From: Selaginella moellendorffii
Lineage: Eukaryota > Streptophyta > Lycopodiopsida > Selaginellales > Selaginellaceae
Assembly: GCF_000143415.4 (NCBI RefSeq)
Contig: NW_003314262.1
Span: 2,367,846-2,429,073 of the forward strand
Length of the DNA: 61,228 nt
Direction of reading: 5' to 3'
The translations under genes were made by a program, and so were the position numbers. Of the stretch, positions 1-10,637 are shown piece by piece. The notes below the pieces were generated by a model. The model saw only the letters and a list, made by a program, of their open reading frames with translations, was not told the origin of the DNA and did no database searches. Each line of letters starts with the position of its first letter. Position 1 is the stretch's first letter.

Positions 1-431
1 CCTGCAGCCCCCCCCCCCCTGGGAGACGCACGCTTTGGGCTTTCACCCCTTGACCCGTATTAGTATTTGGACTTAGTCTCTGGCTCGATCTTGGACCCGA
101 TTTCGGATCCGACTTCGGATTCGGGTTCGGACTCGATCTCGGACTCGATCTTGGACCCGATCTCAGACCCGACCTCGGACTCGACCTCGGACTCGGTCTC
201 GGACCCGATTTCGGATCTCGGACTCCGTCTCGAACTCGGTCTCGAACTCGGACTCGAACTCGGTCCCCGAGTCGGTCTCGGACTCGATTCCGGACTCTAT
301 CTCGAACTCGGTCCTAGAGTCGGTCTTGGACTCAATCTCGACTTGGTCCCATCCGATGAACTCTTTGTCATTTTGGTCATGCTTTCGGGGTTCCTTTAGC
401 CTACGACACCTCGGCGAGTTGGTTCCTTACA
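1..431 (-). repeat. 3' LTR (partial) of gypsy element A
   Basis: This is a direct repeat of 6379-6809. It ends at CTTACA, exactly where the two copies stop matching. Because the element is on the minus strand, this is its 3' LTR, and about 0.7 kb of it lies left of the window. It holds a poly-C run near position 10 and a CpG-rich array of TCGGAC/TCGAAC-like hexamers (about 80-340). The substitutions I see against the right LTR are few and all sit at CpG sites. The long Ser/Asp-rich frame here is a translation of the hexamer array, not a gene. Confidence 0.88.
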
Positions 432-834
432 ACTCCACCACCCATAGAAGAAGTTCGATGCCCACATCGAACGTCTCATTTTATCCTACGACTTGTTGAC
501 CATGTCTCCGGGGGCATCCCCCCACTTAGCGGTGTGCCTAAGTTAGCCTCCCCGGCCAAGAGCCCATGACAACGGAATATAGGTGTCCCTATACTCCTCA
601 CCTCACCACGCCCTAGTATGGGGTCGGAACTTGAACCCAGCCTTGCTTTACTAGGGGGTTGGGACTCGAACCCAACCTCCGTAGAATACGTCTACGGATT
701 CGACATCCCCGCGGGGAGTCGGGCGTAGTGCCCTACGCCTGGTCGACCTATCCAACCCATGCTAATTAGCTTACCTTTGGCGCGCCTTTGGGTCCCAACA
801 TATGCCACTTGCTCAACTTTGCAAATTGATATTT
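432..834 (-). other. 3' untranslated part of element A, with polypurine tract
   Basis: Noncoding stretch between the end of pol and the 3' LTR. On the minus strand the bases next to the LTR (432-446) read as a G-rich run ending GGTGGTGGAGT, in the position expected for the polypurine tract that primes plus-strand synthesis. I see no other gene here. Confidence 0.6.
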
Positions 835-3798
835 TTAATTGAATTTTGCATAAGTACATAGAGTTCTGCCTTGCAGAAATTCCTCCACTAGATCTCGCGC
901 GTTCGCTAGGTTCTCCTCCGGTTCCCATGTTGCTTCACAGTGTGGAAATCCTTTCCATTTCACATGGAACTCTCTCACCTCGCGTCCTTGTCGCTTGCTC
1001 TTGCGCGCATTGAGGATGGCCTCGACTTCGTATTCCTCTTCCCCTTGGATAACCTCAAGTAAAGGTCTCACTTGGTCCTTGCGAAGCGGATCCTCAAAGT
1101 ACGGCTTGAGTAAGTTCACGTGGAACACTGGGGGCATCTTCCCCATCTCTCGAGGAAGTCAAAGTCGGTAAGCCACTTTACCGATTCGTGCCTCAATTTC
1201 ATAAGGCCCCGCGAACCTGCTTAAGGAACTCAAGATCAATTCATTTACAGGAATACATGCATCTTTACCTTTGGGTCAACTTTCGGCTGATCCCACTTGG
1301 TAGTCTGAGGTTCTTGGTGTTCAGCCACACCTTCTCCCCAGCTTGGAACTCCACATCCCGACGCTTTTGGTTCGCGTACTTAGTTTGCCTTTGTTGAGCC
1401 CGTTCCAAGGAATCCCTCACTAGATTCCAAATGTTGAGTCTTTCCGCCGTGAATGCCTCCACTGCAGGTAACTCTCCATGATACTCGGCCACGCCGAGTT
1501 CCACAGGACCTTCAATAGCTCGCCCATTGATGACTTCCCATGGACTCACCCCGATGCTTGAGTGTGGTGAGTTGTTATAACACATTTCCGCAAGTCCCAA
1601 ATGACTTACCCAGTCGGTCTGGTCTCCCGAGACATAGCATCGCAAATAATCCTCCAGCTGCCTATTCACCCTTTCCGTTTGTCCGTCTGTCAAGAAGTGT
1701 TAGTGCCATCAATCTTGACTTAATACCCATTACCTGTCTGTGGGTGATAAGCTGTGCTGAATTTCAATTTGGTGCGATACTGTTCTAGGAGTGTCCTCCA
1801 GAACCTACTAGTGAAGATCTTATCTTGATCTGAGATAATCTCTTCCGGCCTTCCCCGCACTCGAACCACTTGTTCGAAGAACAGCTTCGCCACACCTTCC
1901 GCATCCACGTCCGTTGTGGTGGGTATGAAATGTGCCATCTTTGAAAATCGGTCCACCACCATGAATATCGCATCGAACCCCTCGCTTGGGGGTAGTCCCG
2001 TAATGAAGTCCATCGTAAGACATTTCCACGGGCGATCTGGAATTGGGATGCTTTGCAACAAGCCCCCACTAACCTTAATCATGGCTTTGACCTGCTGATA
2101 TGTTGGACATGTCTTTACATAGTCTTGGATGTCCTTAGCCATATCTGGCCAATGGTACTTCCTCTTGAGTAAGCCCATCGTCTTGGGCCCGTGTCCCGCA
2201 AGAGGTCCGTCATGACACTCTTCTAAGGCTACCTTCCTTAGTCCCCCTTCTGGAACATACACCCTCGTTTGCTTGTAATAAATGAGTCCGTTGCGTTCCG
2301 CATAGCCCGTTTTCTCTTCCGTTGGCAACTCACCTCTCTGGTGAGCTTCCCGCGCCTCCAGATTCCTCAACAACACTTCTTGTGCTAGACCATCATTCTC
2401 ATATGCTGTCCGCACATCGTCCCAGAAGGTTGCTGTTGCGCTGGAGATCGCCAACCTCAAGCTCGCTTTTCGACTTAGCACATCTGCCACGATGTTGCTC
2501 TTCCCAGGCTTGTACAGAATCTCGCAATCAAACTCGGCCAAGGCATTGGCCCACCGACCTTGTTTCCCTCTTAGGTCGGGTTGTGACAAGAAGTGTTTCG
2601 TTGCCACATTGTTCGTGTAAACCTTGAAGTGTCTCCCAAGGTAGTGTCGCCACTCCTTGAGCGCCTTGACCACCGCAAACAATTCCTTCTCGTGGGCAGG
2701 CCACTTCCGTTGAGCCTTGTCCAGCTTCTTCGAGAAGAACGCTACTGGATGGTTGTTTTGCTTCAAAACTGCGCCCAACGCAAAGTCCGAAGCATCCATG
2801 TCTACCTCAAAGTCCTTACCAAAGTCTGGTAATGCCAATACCGGAGCCTTCCTCAACTTCCCTTTGAGGTGGACGAATGCCGCCTCGCATTCCGCTGTCC
2901 ATACCATCTTCCCTTTTCCCGTTTGATCTGTTAAGGGCAAAGCTACTCTCGAATAGTGTCTGATAAACTTTTGATAGTAGTTGCATAGCCCCAAGAACGC
3001 CCTCAACTCATGTACATTCGATGGTCGCTCCCATTCCTGGATCGCTTGGACCTTCTCCGGGTCCACCTTGAGCCCGTCCTGGCCCACCACATGCCCGAGA
3101 AACTTTACCTCTTGCTGAGCAAAGTCACATTTGCTCTCTTTAGCATACAGTTTATGTTCCCTTAGTTTCTCAAACACCTTCGCCAAGTGTTTGGCATGCT
3201 CCTCTAGCATCTCTCTATAGATCAGGATGTCGTCAATATAGACGACCACGAAGTGATCCAGATAGGGTACAAAGATGTGGTTCATCAACGCCGAAAACAT
3301 TGCCGGCGCATTGCACAGCCCAAAGGGCATCACCAAAAACTCAAAGCTCCCATACCTCGTTCGACAGGTTGTCTTCTCGACATCTTCCTCGGCTACCCTG
3401 ATCTGGTAGTATCCTGACCTTAGGTCAATCCTCAAGAAGTATTTTGCCTTTCCCAACCTATCGAACAGGTCCTCAATCCTTGGCAACGGGTACTTGTTCT
3501 TCTTGGTATACTTGTTGAGCAACCGGTAATCTATGCACATGCGCATAGATCCATCTTTCTTTTTCACAAATAATACCGGCGCCCCATACGGCGACTTGCT
3601 CAACCTAACATACCCTTTGCCCACCAACTCCTCTAGTTGGCACTTGAGCTCCTTGAGTTCTTTTTCGTTCAAACGATAGAGGGGACGAACCACCGCCTCA
3701 ACACCCTCGACCAGCTCAATCTTATGTTCTATCGGTCGTGCGGGGGGTAACCCCGCCGGTAGCTCCTCTGGCATGGTATTCTGGAATTGGTCCAACAC
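835..3798 (-). pseudogene. Ty3/gypsy pol of element A: RT, RNase H, integrase, chromodomain (broken)
   Basis: Reading on the minus strand, 3798-1720 gives 692 codons. Reverse transcriptase comes first, with [10 protein letters not shown] as the YxDD catalytic motif and [10 protein letters not shown] before it. RNase H follows ([13 protein letters not shown]) and then the integrase zinc region ([12 protein letters not shown]) and core (DFITGLPPS). The frame breaks at the conserved AYHPQT motif, where about 50 bp is inserted (1691-1740). The rest of the integrase resumes at 1693-1265 and a chromodomain lies at 1146-835 (VKWKGFPHCEATWEPEENL). The chromodomain and the gag-pro-RT-RH-IN order place it among plant chromoviruses. 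The enzyme set copies RNA into DNA and inserts it. This copy cannot make a full integrase. A second lesion lies between 1147 and 1265. Confidence 0.92.
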
Positions 3799-3801
3799 CC
3801 G

Positions 3802-5601
3802 CTAGATCACTAAAGGTACTTCTTCCGTTCCTGTCTTTTTGTCACTCTTCACCGAGAGTAAGCACAAAAAGGCTGCCTTAGTTCCTTTAGTGAGTTGTCC
3901 TCTCGTGGACACCAGGTTTAAGCAAGATTCTTTGGCCTTGCTTTGCCCTACCTTTAGATCCTGGGCCTCCACCCTAGATCTTCTTCCTTGGGCATTCACC
4001 AGTACCACAAGGTTCCTACCTTGTCCATGCAGGGCTACCACGAACCGATTGAACCAATCCATTCCGAAGATCACGTCAAATCCCGCCATGTCCAACACGG
4101 TGAAATCCATGTCTACTTTCCATGTCCCTACTTCGACTCTCGCTTGTCGAAGTACCTCATCGGTGCTTTGGCTACCTTGAACAAACTCTATAGTCCTTGG
4201 TTCGCCTAGCCGCTGCACCGTTAGTCCGGCTTGCCAGACTATGTCTGCAGCCACAAAATTATCCGAAGCACCCGTGTCAATAAGGATCTTAACAAAGCTA
4301 CCTCTGAGCTTCCCTCGGAGGGCTAGTAGATGTCGCGAACGACTCTCTACCAAAGTTGCTCGTGTAATGAGCAACTTTGAGTTAAGGACTGGATCACATA
4401 TCTCAGTTTGGACTTCACCCGACTTGATGGCCATATTGGCTCTGGCCTTCTTCGGGTAGGGACATTCCCTCGAGAAGTGTCCCGCTTCACCGCAGTTGTA
4501 GCATACGTTATTTCCCACGCTGCTATATGACTTGACCTTCTTATCCGTGGGTTTGTCTCTTTTCGCTTGACTCCCCCACGTACTTGCTCGCTGGCCACCG
4601 GATTTGCCTTTTCGAAACCCAGAGGACTCATTCTTAGAGAAACTCTTCTTGAATTTCCCCCTGCTATATGTTCCCCTTGGTTTGGCCCCTTTGCTGAACG
4701 TGGATCCCGACCCCGTCGTGTTCCCCTTTCGCAGGTTATCGTTGAAATGCACCTTGATGGTCGCATCCAACGCTTCCTTGTAGTTGGTCAGGTTCCAGCA
4801 CATCACCTCACCGCGAGCCCAGGTTTGCAAACCTGATATGAAGGCATGGAACGCATCCATATCCCCCATGTCCATGACAAGTATCCTCTTTGCCATGAAC
4901 CCATTCACATATTCCTGGATGGTTCTAGTCTGCTTCAGCCTACTCAGTTCATCCCTCAGATGCAGAGTGGCATTCAGAGGAACATATGTTGCGCGGATCC
5001 TCGCCTTCATCATGTCCCAAGTGACCACCGGTCCTTCGTTGGCCTCCGTTGTTCTCCACCAAGACTTGGCATTATCTGCCAAGTATGGTTTTGCACATGG
5101 GACCTTCTCCGAGCTCGGTAACCGCAACGCTCGGAAGTAGTCCTCCATATCGTAAAACCAATCCTCCACCACCTTATAGTCATTCACTCCCTTGAAGACC
5201 GGTGGGGGCTTTGGTTTGTACTTGGGAACTACCTGAGGGACTGATTCCACTTCAGTCTGTTCGACCTTGTCTGGTTTTGCCTCAGTCCCTGCCGAAGGGT
5301 CCGCACCTTCTGCGCTGCCAGCATCCGCAGTCTTTCGCCTTTTCTTCCGCTTCTCGTCACGCTTTAGCTTGCGTACGAGAGTCTCCAGCAGGGCATTGGT
5401 CTGCGCCAATTGACCTTCTAGAACGTCCAATCGAGCCTTGGACGACCGAACCTCGCCACCGGACTCCTGTTTGGAAGTTTCCTCACTAGAGTCCTCCTCA
5501 TGCAAGGATTCCTCATCCATAGCCTCTTGTTCGACCGGAGGCTCCAGCTCTGGCGGAGGTTCTGTCTCCGCCTGGGTTCGCTTACGCCCTGCCCTTGCCA
5601 T
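3802..5601 (-). CDS. Ty3/gypsy gag-protease of element A
   Basis: A 599-codon open frame. It starts with an acidic coiled-coil-like N-terminus, followed by a retrotransposon gag domain (about residues 130-270), a basic Ser/Gly-rich stretch and a CCHC zinc knuckle (CYNCGEAGHFSREC). A retroviral-type aspartic protease comes last, with the LIDTGASDNFVAADIV active-site motif near residue 440. Gag forms the virus-like particle and the protease cuts the polyprotein. The frame ends at a TAG (3802-3804), and pol carries on in the same frame directly after it. That single stop either separates gag-pro from pol or is a nonsense mutation in one polyprotein. Confidence 0.9.
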   Translation of the reverse strand: MARAGRKRTQAETEPPPELEPPVEQEAMDEESLHEEDSSEETSKQESGGEVRSSKARLDVLEGQLAQTNALLETLVRKLKRDEKRKKRRKTADAGSAEGADPSAGTEAKPDKVEQTEVESVPQVVPKYKPKPPPVFKGVNDYKVVEDWFYDMEDYFRALRLPSSEKVPCAKPYLADNAKSWWRTTEANEGPVVTWDMMKARIRATYVPLNATLHLRDELSRLKQTRTIQEYVNGFMAKRILVMDMGDMDAFHAFISGLQTWARGEVMCWNLTNYKEALDATIKVHFNDNLRKGNTTGSGSTFSKGAKPRGTYSRGKFKKSFSKNESSGFRKGKSGGQRASTWGSQAKRDKPTDKKVKSYSSVGNNVCYNCGEAGHFSRECPYPKKARANMAIKSGEVQTEICDPVLNSKLLITRATLVESRSRHLLALRGKLRGSFVKILIDTGASDNFVAADIVWQAGLTVQRLGEPRTIEFVQGSQSTDEVLRQARVEVGTWKVDMDFTVLDMAGFDVIFGMDWFNRFVVALHGQGRNLVVLVNAQGRRSRVEAQDLKVGQSKAKESCLNLVSTRGQLTKGTKAAFLCLLSVKSDKKTGTEEVPLVI

Positions 5602-5645
5602 CTCCCAGCAATCCGCCTCTATCCTTCGCTAGAACTGAGGAGAAG

Positions 5646-5658
5646 GCTCCGATACCAA
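5646..5658 (-). promoter_or_regulatory. Primer-binding site of element A (initiator tRNA-Met type)
   Basis: On the minus strand this reads TGGTATCGGAGCC, one mismatch from the usual plant gypsy site TGGTATCAGAGC complementary to the 3' end of initiator tRNA-Met. It lies 2 bp inside the 5' LTR boundary. The site fixes the LTR edge at 5661 and the direction of the element. Confidence 0.85.
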
Positions 5659-5660
5659 AT

Positions 5661-6809
5661 TGTAAGCCACAAATTTTTCCTTTCCAATTTGCCAGCTTAC
5701 CTCGTCTATCCGTCCAACACTGCCTTGGCTTTTGCTAAGTTCCCTTGCCAAGGTTTTCGCCTATGGTACCAGCTCCTACTTGGTTTCAGCTACTCACTGC
5801 ACGAGCAACGGAGTGTTAGCCATCCTTCCACGGATTCCCAAATCACTCTCAATCCCCCTCCCCGGGTTAGGCTGGACTTAAGGTTCGGCTACACTCCCCG
5901 CAAGCACAAGCAGCCAAGCACACCAAGCTTCCAGGTTCCTAACATCCCTTGGTACCACAAGACTTGATCATGGGACCCTCTAAATCCCAAGTCTTGAGTG
6001 CAACACTTGCTTCGGGACGCCGGGGCGAAACACCGTGGCCTAGCGGCCCGGTATGGGTACCTCTCGCCCCCCACTTCCATCCCGAAGGAAGGCCCAAGCC
6101 CCTAGGAAGGGCGAGGACCAATGAGCCGCATGGTACTCAAGTGGGGCACCACTCCACATGAGCCGGGAGCACCGCAATCGGTTTCCCTTTCGGGAGTGGG
6201 AGCTGCTCTTGAGCACTTCCTTGGATGGCCCCTCGGCACCAGCCAAGTCCATGCTCACTCCCACCCAAGGCCCCTCGGTCCCAGTCCCAACCTCAAGTCG
6301 GTTTGGAAGCCCAACTAGAGAGTCCCTTCAAAACTGGTTCCTGGACCTCACTATCCCTACTATACTTTGGAACCCCCTGCAGCCCCCCCCCCCCCCCTGG
6401 GAGACGCACGCTTTGGGCTTTCACCCCTTGACCCGTATTAGTATTTGGACTTAGTCTCTGGCTCGATCTCGGACCCGATTTCAGATCCGACTTCGGATTC
6501 GGGTTCGGACTCGATCTCGGACTCGATCTCGGACCCGATCTCGGACCCGACCTCGGACTCGACCTCGGACTCGGTCTCGGACCCGATTTCGGATCTCGGA
6601 CTCCGTCTCGAACTCGGTCTCGAACTCGGACTCGAACTCAGTCCCCGAGTCGGTCTCGGACTCGATTCCGGACTCTATCTCGAACTCGGTCCTAGAGTCG
6701 GTCTTGGACTCGATCTCGACTTGGTCCCATCCGATGAACTCTTTGTCATTTTGGTCATGCTTTCGGGGTTCCTTTAGCCTACGACACCTCGGCGAGTTGG
6801 TTCCTTACA
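5661..6809 (-). repeat. 5' LTR (complete, 1149 bp) of gypsy element A
   Basis: It begins TGTAAG and ends CTTACA, a perfect 6-bp terminal inverted repeat of the TG...CA kind expected of an LTR. Its inner edge abuts the primer-binding site. Its outer 431 bp repeat the left edge of the window. It contains a poly-C tract near 6380 next to a block (about 6350-6431) that is also found in the other LTR families of this window, and the hexamer array at about 6450-6740. The left target-site duplication is outside the window, so the insertion footprint cannot be confirmed. Confidence 0.92.
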
Positions 6810-6962
6810 TTTATCTCTCTCCCCTTAAGCCAACTGGAAAAGGGGCAATTGCTTGATGAGAGAGCCCTTAGTGGCTATTTTATCCCCATTTATCTCCCAA
6901 GGTTCCAAAGATCCACGGTGACAGTATATCCAAATCTCATCCCATGATCACATGCGCTACAC
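6810..6962 (+). repeat. Probable LTR fragment flanking element A
   Basis: This short stretch ends GCGCTACA, as the LTRs at 17579 and 25179 do. It also contains a CTTAAGCCAACTGGAAAAGG string that resembles the reverse complement of part of the solo-LTR-like element at 16643. Element A may have inserted into an older LTR. The match is short and judged by eye. Confidence 0.35.
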
Positions 6963-8584
6963 TTTTCCATTATATAAATTAGTTATTTATTTTGAGGCAA
7001 CTAATTATCCACTTGTATTGTAGTCTTACAGTGGATACCTTCATCTATGGATGTCCTACAAAATGCCATAAGTTGTCATAAAGGTTAAGAATTGCATCAT
7101 CCCATGAAATATCAATAGTGATTATATGGAACTTTGATGCATAAATAGATACAAACTTGAAGCCTTAGCACAATTGCTACATTTTATTGATGGTAGTGTA
7201 CTCTTGATCAATATTGTTGAACATGCTGGTGAAAGTGTTGAACAAAGAGATCAAAATCCTGAAAAATATGACCACTCCTTTCAAAAAGGGTGAAAAACGA
7301 AGAAAGAGGTGTTTTAGATATTTGAGTAAGCCTACATAGGACAAAATGGAATATTAATAGGCTATATAGCAATTCAAAGCCTTACTTGGTTGAGGAAGAT
7401 ATAGCATATCATCAAACTTTGTTGGCATACTAATCTTTGGCTCTAAATTAGAAAGTTGGTGCTAAATAAATTTGCTAAAATTGTGAATGAAGTATTATAT
7501 TAAATTGCTCTATATAACTTCTGTAGAGTATCAAGACCTAATTGGAGCTAAAGAAAAGGATCTAAGAAAACTATTGATATTAGAGTGTTCAAATTGTCAA
7601 AAGCTCATCATAGAGAAAAAGAGAGACCTAGGAGTTTACAACTTTTAAAGAAGATCTAAGTTTGAATAAGTTTGATAAAGGTTGGTTGGCACATTGTTCT
7701 TGATTGGCAATTTAAATTTAAAGAATGAGGACTACTTTAAGAAACTTGGAGAGATGTCAATAAGGTACTAAACCCTATCTACATGAAATGCATAGCCCAC
7801 TCAAATATATGTTTGTTTATATTCATTATGTATGCTTTTGGATATGCTTTTGGTAAAATTTTACAATAAATAACTTTTCATTTCTATTGTAACAAAGATT
7901 TTATTTAATGAATACTTTTAGAATATCTAAGTATATTTTAGAGTATTCTTCTACTTTTGACAATTGTACACCAAAACAATCAATTCATCAAACCCATATC
8001 ATATCAATCTGTAATATAAACTTTATATATGTAAAACATTTATGTAATCCTGGTGTTATTGCTGAGTGTAGCATATTAATATAAGGTTTGAGTGTAACCT
8101 AAATATATATTTACTGTCCATTGTTACTACTGAATTGCAAATTAATGTGGAGTTCTATAACTCCCAACCAGAATCTAGGTCATAATATAATCTTGAGAAA
8201 CGTCTCTCCAAGTTTCCTGAAATAGTCCTCACTCAAATTTAACTTGCCAATCAAAGCAGGAACTCCGTAAACTTGTCTATGAAACTCCAGCGGCCTTGCG
8301 TAAGATCTTCCTCAGAAGTTGAATCTCCGTTTTTGGTTTTGAACTACACTAAAGATTTGTTTGATTGTTCCAAAGTGCCAACTCGGAGCCAGACGAAAGA
8401 GACTTGCGAGAAAGTAAGAAAAGAAAATGGATGCCGCTTAAATGTGCTCGACTCTATGTCTCCTTTCCATAGGCCGCAGCCGTCTAGTGGGCATCTCTTG
8501 CTTTGCTACTCTCACTCCCTTTCTTACGAAGAGTAAAAGGCAAAGCTCTCTTTACGAATTCCCCCAAAAGTGTGATTGGTTCCA
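6963..8584. other. AT-rich intergenic region; right part is the MLO upstream region
   Basis: No gene is recognised. Two arms at 7703-7758 and 8200-8251 form a long imperfect inverted repeat (separate entry). The last 330 bp (8255-8584) become less AT-rich and probably hold the MLO promoter and 5' UTR. The short frame at 8273-8536 has no recognisable domain and I do not call it a gene. Confidence 0.5.
7703..8251. repeat. Inverted repeat, arms about 52-56 bp
   Basis: The left arm (7703-7758) runs from ATTGGCAATTTAAA to GGAGAGATGTC. The reverse complement of 8200-8251 repeats it with a handful of substitutions and a few missing bases. The spacer is about 440 bp and AT-rich. It could be a fold-back or MITE-like element, or two opposite fragments of one older sequence. 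No terminal duplication was identified. Confidence 0.55.
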
Positions 8585-10514
8585 ATGCAAGCTTTGAGGA
8601 TTCAGGACGCTCCAACTTGGGCCATTGCCGCTGTGTGCTCTGTCATTGTTCTTCTGGCCCTCGCCATCAAGAATGTGGTCCATTTTACTACCATGGTTTG
8701 TTCTAAAGCCGGTCTAAAGCTCTCTTGGAGGTAATAACACAATGCCATATAAATTCCATGATTTGTTTTCCAGTGGTTCAAGCAACGCAAATGGATCCAA
8801 GTAGATGCTGCATTGCAAGGATTGAAAGAAGGTAAATGGCATTGTCTATTGTCTAGTAAGTTTCTAACTTATATCAATCGATAGAGTTAATGCTGCTTGG
8901 CTCCATCTCGCTTCTTCTCGGAGCTTTCCAATTGCTGGGGGAACTCTTTTGTGTCTCATCGACTCTTGGGGTCAGTGCGCGCATCACTCCATGCCGTGAA
9001 AGCTATAGAAGACACAGCCGTTCGAAGAACACTTGCGAAAGAAATGTTCGTATATACATAAAGTCCCATTTGGTTACTTTGGTTTTTCTACTTTTGGTGC
9101 TGTCTTTTCGCAGGGCAAAGTTACACTGATCGAGAGCGAAGATATCCATTACCTTCACATTTTGATATTCCTTTTGGGAGCTCTTCATCTCTTGTGCTGT
9201 TGCTTGACCCTGCTACTAAGTAGAGCAAAGGTACAAACGTTTATTTTTGTTCTTCCAAGTATGTCTATCAGATGTGGTCATGGTGGAAGTGGGAGAAAGA
9301 ATTTAGCAAATGCAGTGATGACACAAGTGAGACATCACCTCCAGCTTCCCTAAGCCACCTGTGTTTCTCAACCATGACTGCTGTCACTGTGGGTTTCTGT
9401 TCAGAACTTTATCAAAGAATTCTCATTTGTCCCAAGCTTACAGGTTTGTTGCTTCCGGCAACTTGGAATCTCTGTGACTAAGTCAGACTACCAAGCCATC
9501 CGTCAAGCTTTCATCCGAGTATTGCAAAGCTTCAAATATAACACTCTCCAGAAGATCTAACGCGTTTTTAACTTTTAGAAACATGGATTGATCCCGCAGT
9601 TCAATTTTCACAAGTACTTATGCATGGTACTGGGTGATGACTTTCGAACGGTCATTGGAATCAGGTTCTTAGAAATCGCTGGGTTTGATTTTGGTTCTCA
9701 CTCTCGTAATCGATGGCAGTGCCTATTTTTGGATTTGTGTAATCTTGTTTCTCCTTCTAAACATCAATGGTAAGCCCCATTTGCATGTTGCAATACAATT
9801 TTCTCATAGTATTTGTTCAGGGTGGCACACGTTCGTGTGGATGGCATTCATACCATTGGGAGTTAAGCATGACTTCTATACTAATTTGCTAGCTAATTCG
9901 TTGAAATGCAGCTTCTTTTGATCATGGGCACTAAACTCCAGCTTGAATTACGTAATGCCAAGTTCGACGAGGAAATGCAACCGAAGTCCCAGTCCTTCCT
10001 TTACGTCTTTCATTTCATTATCTTCCAGGTATTTTGGAATAAAATGAAAAAAAGTGAGCAAAAACTGTGGACATGCAGAACTCGTTTGGCTTGACTTTAT
10101 TTTTCTGGATCTGGGTAATGTCGTCGTCACCTATGCTTTTTTGATATTTTCATTTGTGTTATAGCTAGAGTTTGGGATCGATTCATGTCTTTTAGGTAAC
10201 AAAATAGCGGTGATAGTTCATGTTGTTATCGGGTAAAGTAATTTATCTTCTTTAAATATTTAACTTGCTCAGTTTTCAGGATCTTTGTCCAAGTTCTTTG
10301 CAGCTATAACACACTACCACTCTACACGCTTGTCTCGCAGCTGGTTAGGACAGTACTCATTTTCCAAATAAACGATTTTGAAAACCATTTTTTCCTTACA
10401 TTACAGATGATGTGTGACGATCGCAGCAAGGACTTACTCTCGCGGATGTGTAACTCAAATCGTTTGACGCGCAAGAAGCTGCAAATCCATCACTCGATGC
10501 GGCACAGTTTTTGA
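8585..10514 (+). CDS. MLO-family seven-helix membrane protein
   Basis: Fourteen exons join in frame to 387 residues: 8585-8695, 8774-8831, 8885-9045, 9114-9230, 9273-9318, 9418-9518, 9579-9664, 9720-9769, 9821-9861, 9912-10028, 10079-10114, 10165-10232, 10280-10343, 10407-10514. Recognisable MLO blocks appear in order: APTWAIAAVC at the N-terminus, ELMLLGSISLLLGA, a cysteine-bearing first loop, GKVTLIESEDIHYLHI, CCFRQLGISVTKSDY, FDFHKY-like FNFHKYLCMVLGDDF, GWHTFVWMAFIPL, LLLIMGTKLQ, and FVQVLCSYNTLPLYTLVSQ. MLO proteins are plasma-membrane proteins of seven helices tied to calcium signalling, powdery-mildew susceptibility and pollen or root responses in flowering plants. The protein is short. 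Its cytoplasmic tail is only about 36 residues and lacks a clear calmodulin-binding Trp segment. The join between exons 5 and 6 is the least certain. Confidence 0.88.
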
Positions 10515-10637
10515 AAACAATCGTATGAATGTGGTGAATGATATTCCCGGAAGTAGAATATGCTCTATGTTACTGCAAATGCATCATTGGGACAAGTACG
10601 TATCACTCCCAAACTCTACCAGGTATATTCGCTGAGA

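Noticed and set aside
67-399. Open frame with Ser/Asp repeats (and its twin at 6445-6777)
   Set aside because: It is the translation of a hexamer array within an LTR, occurs in both LTRs and has no start context or domain.
7000-8180. Possible gene between element A and MLO
   Set aside because: Stops in all frames, AT-rich, no motif. Only the inverted repeat stands out.
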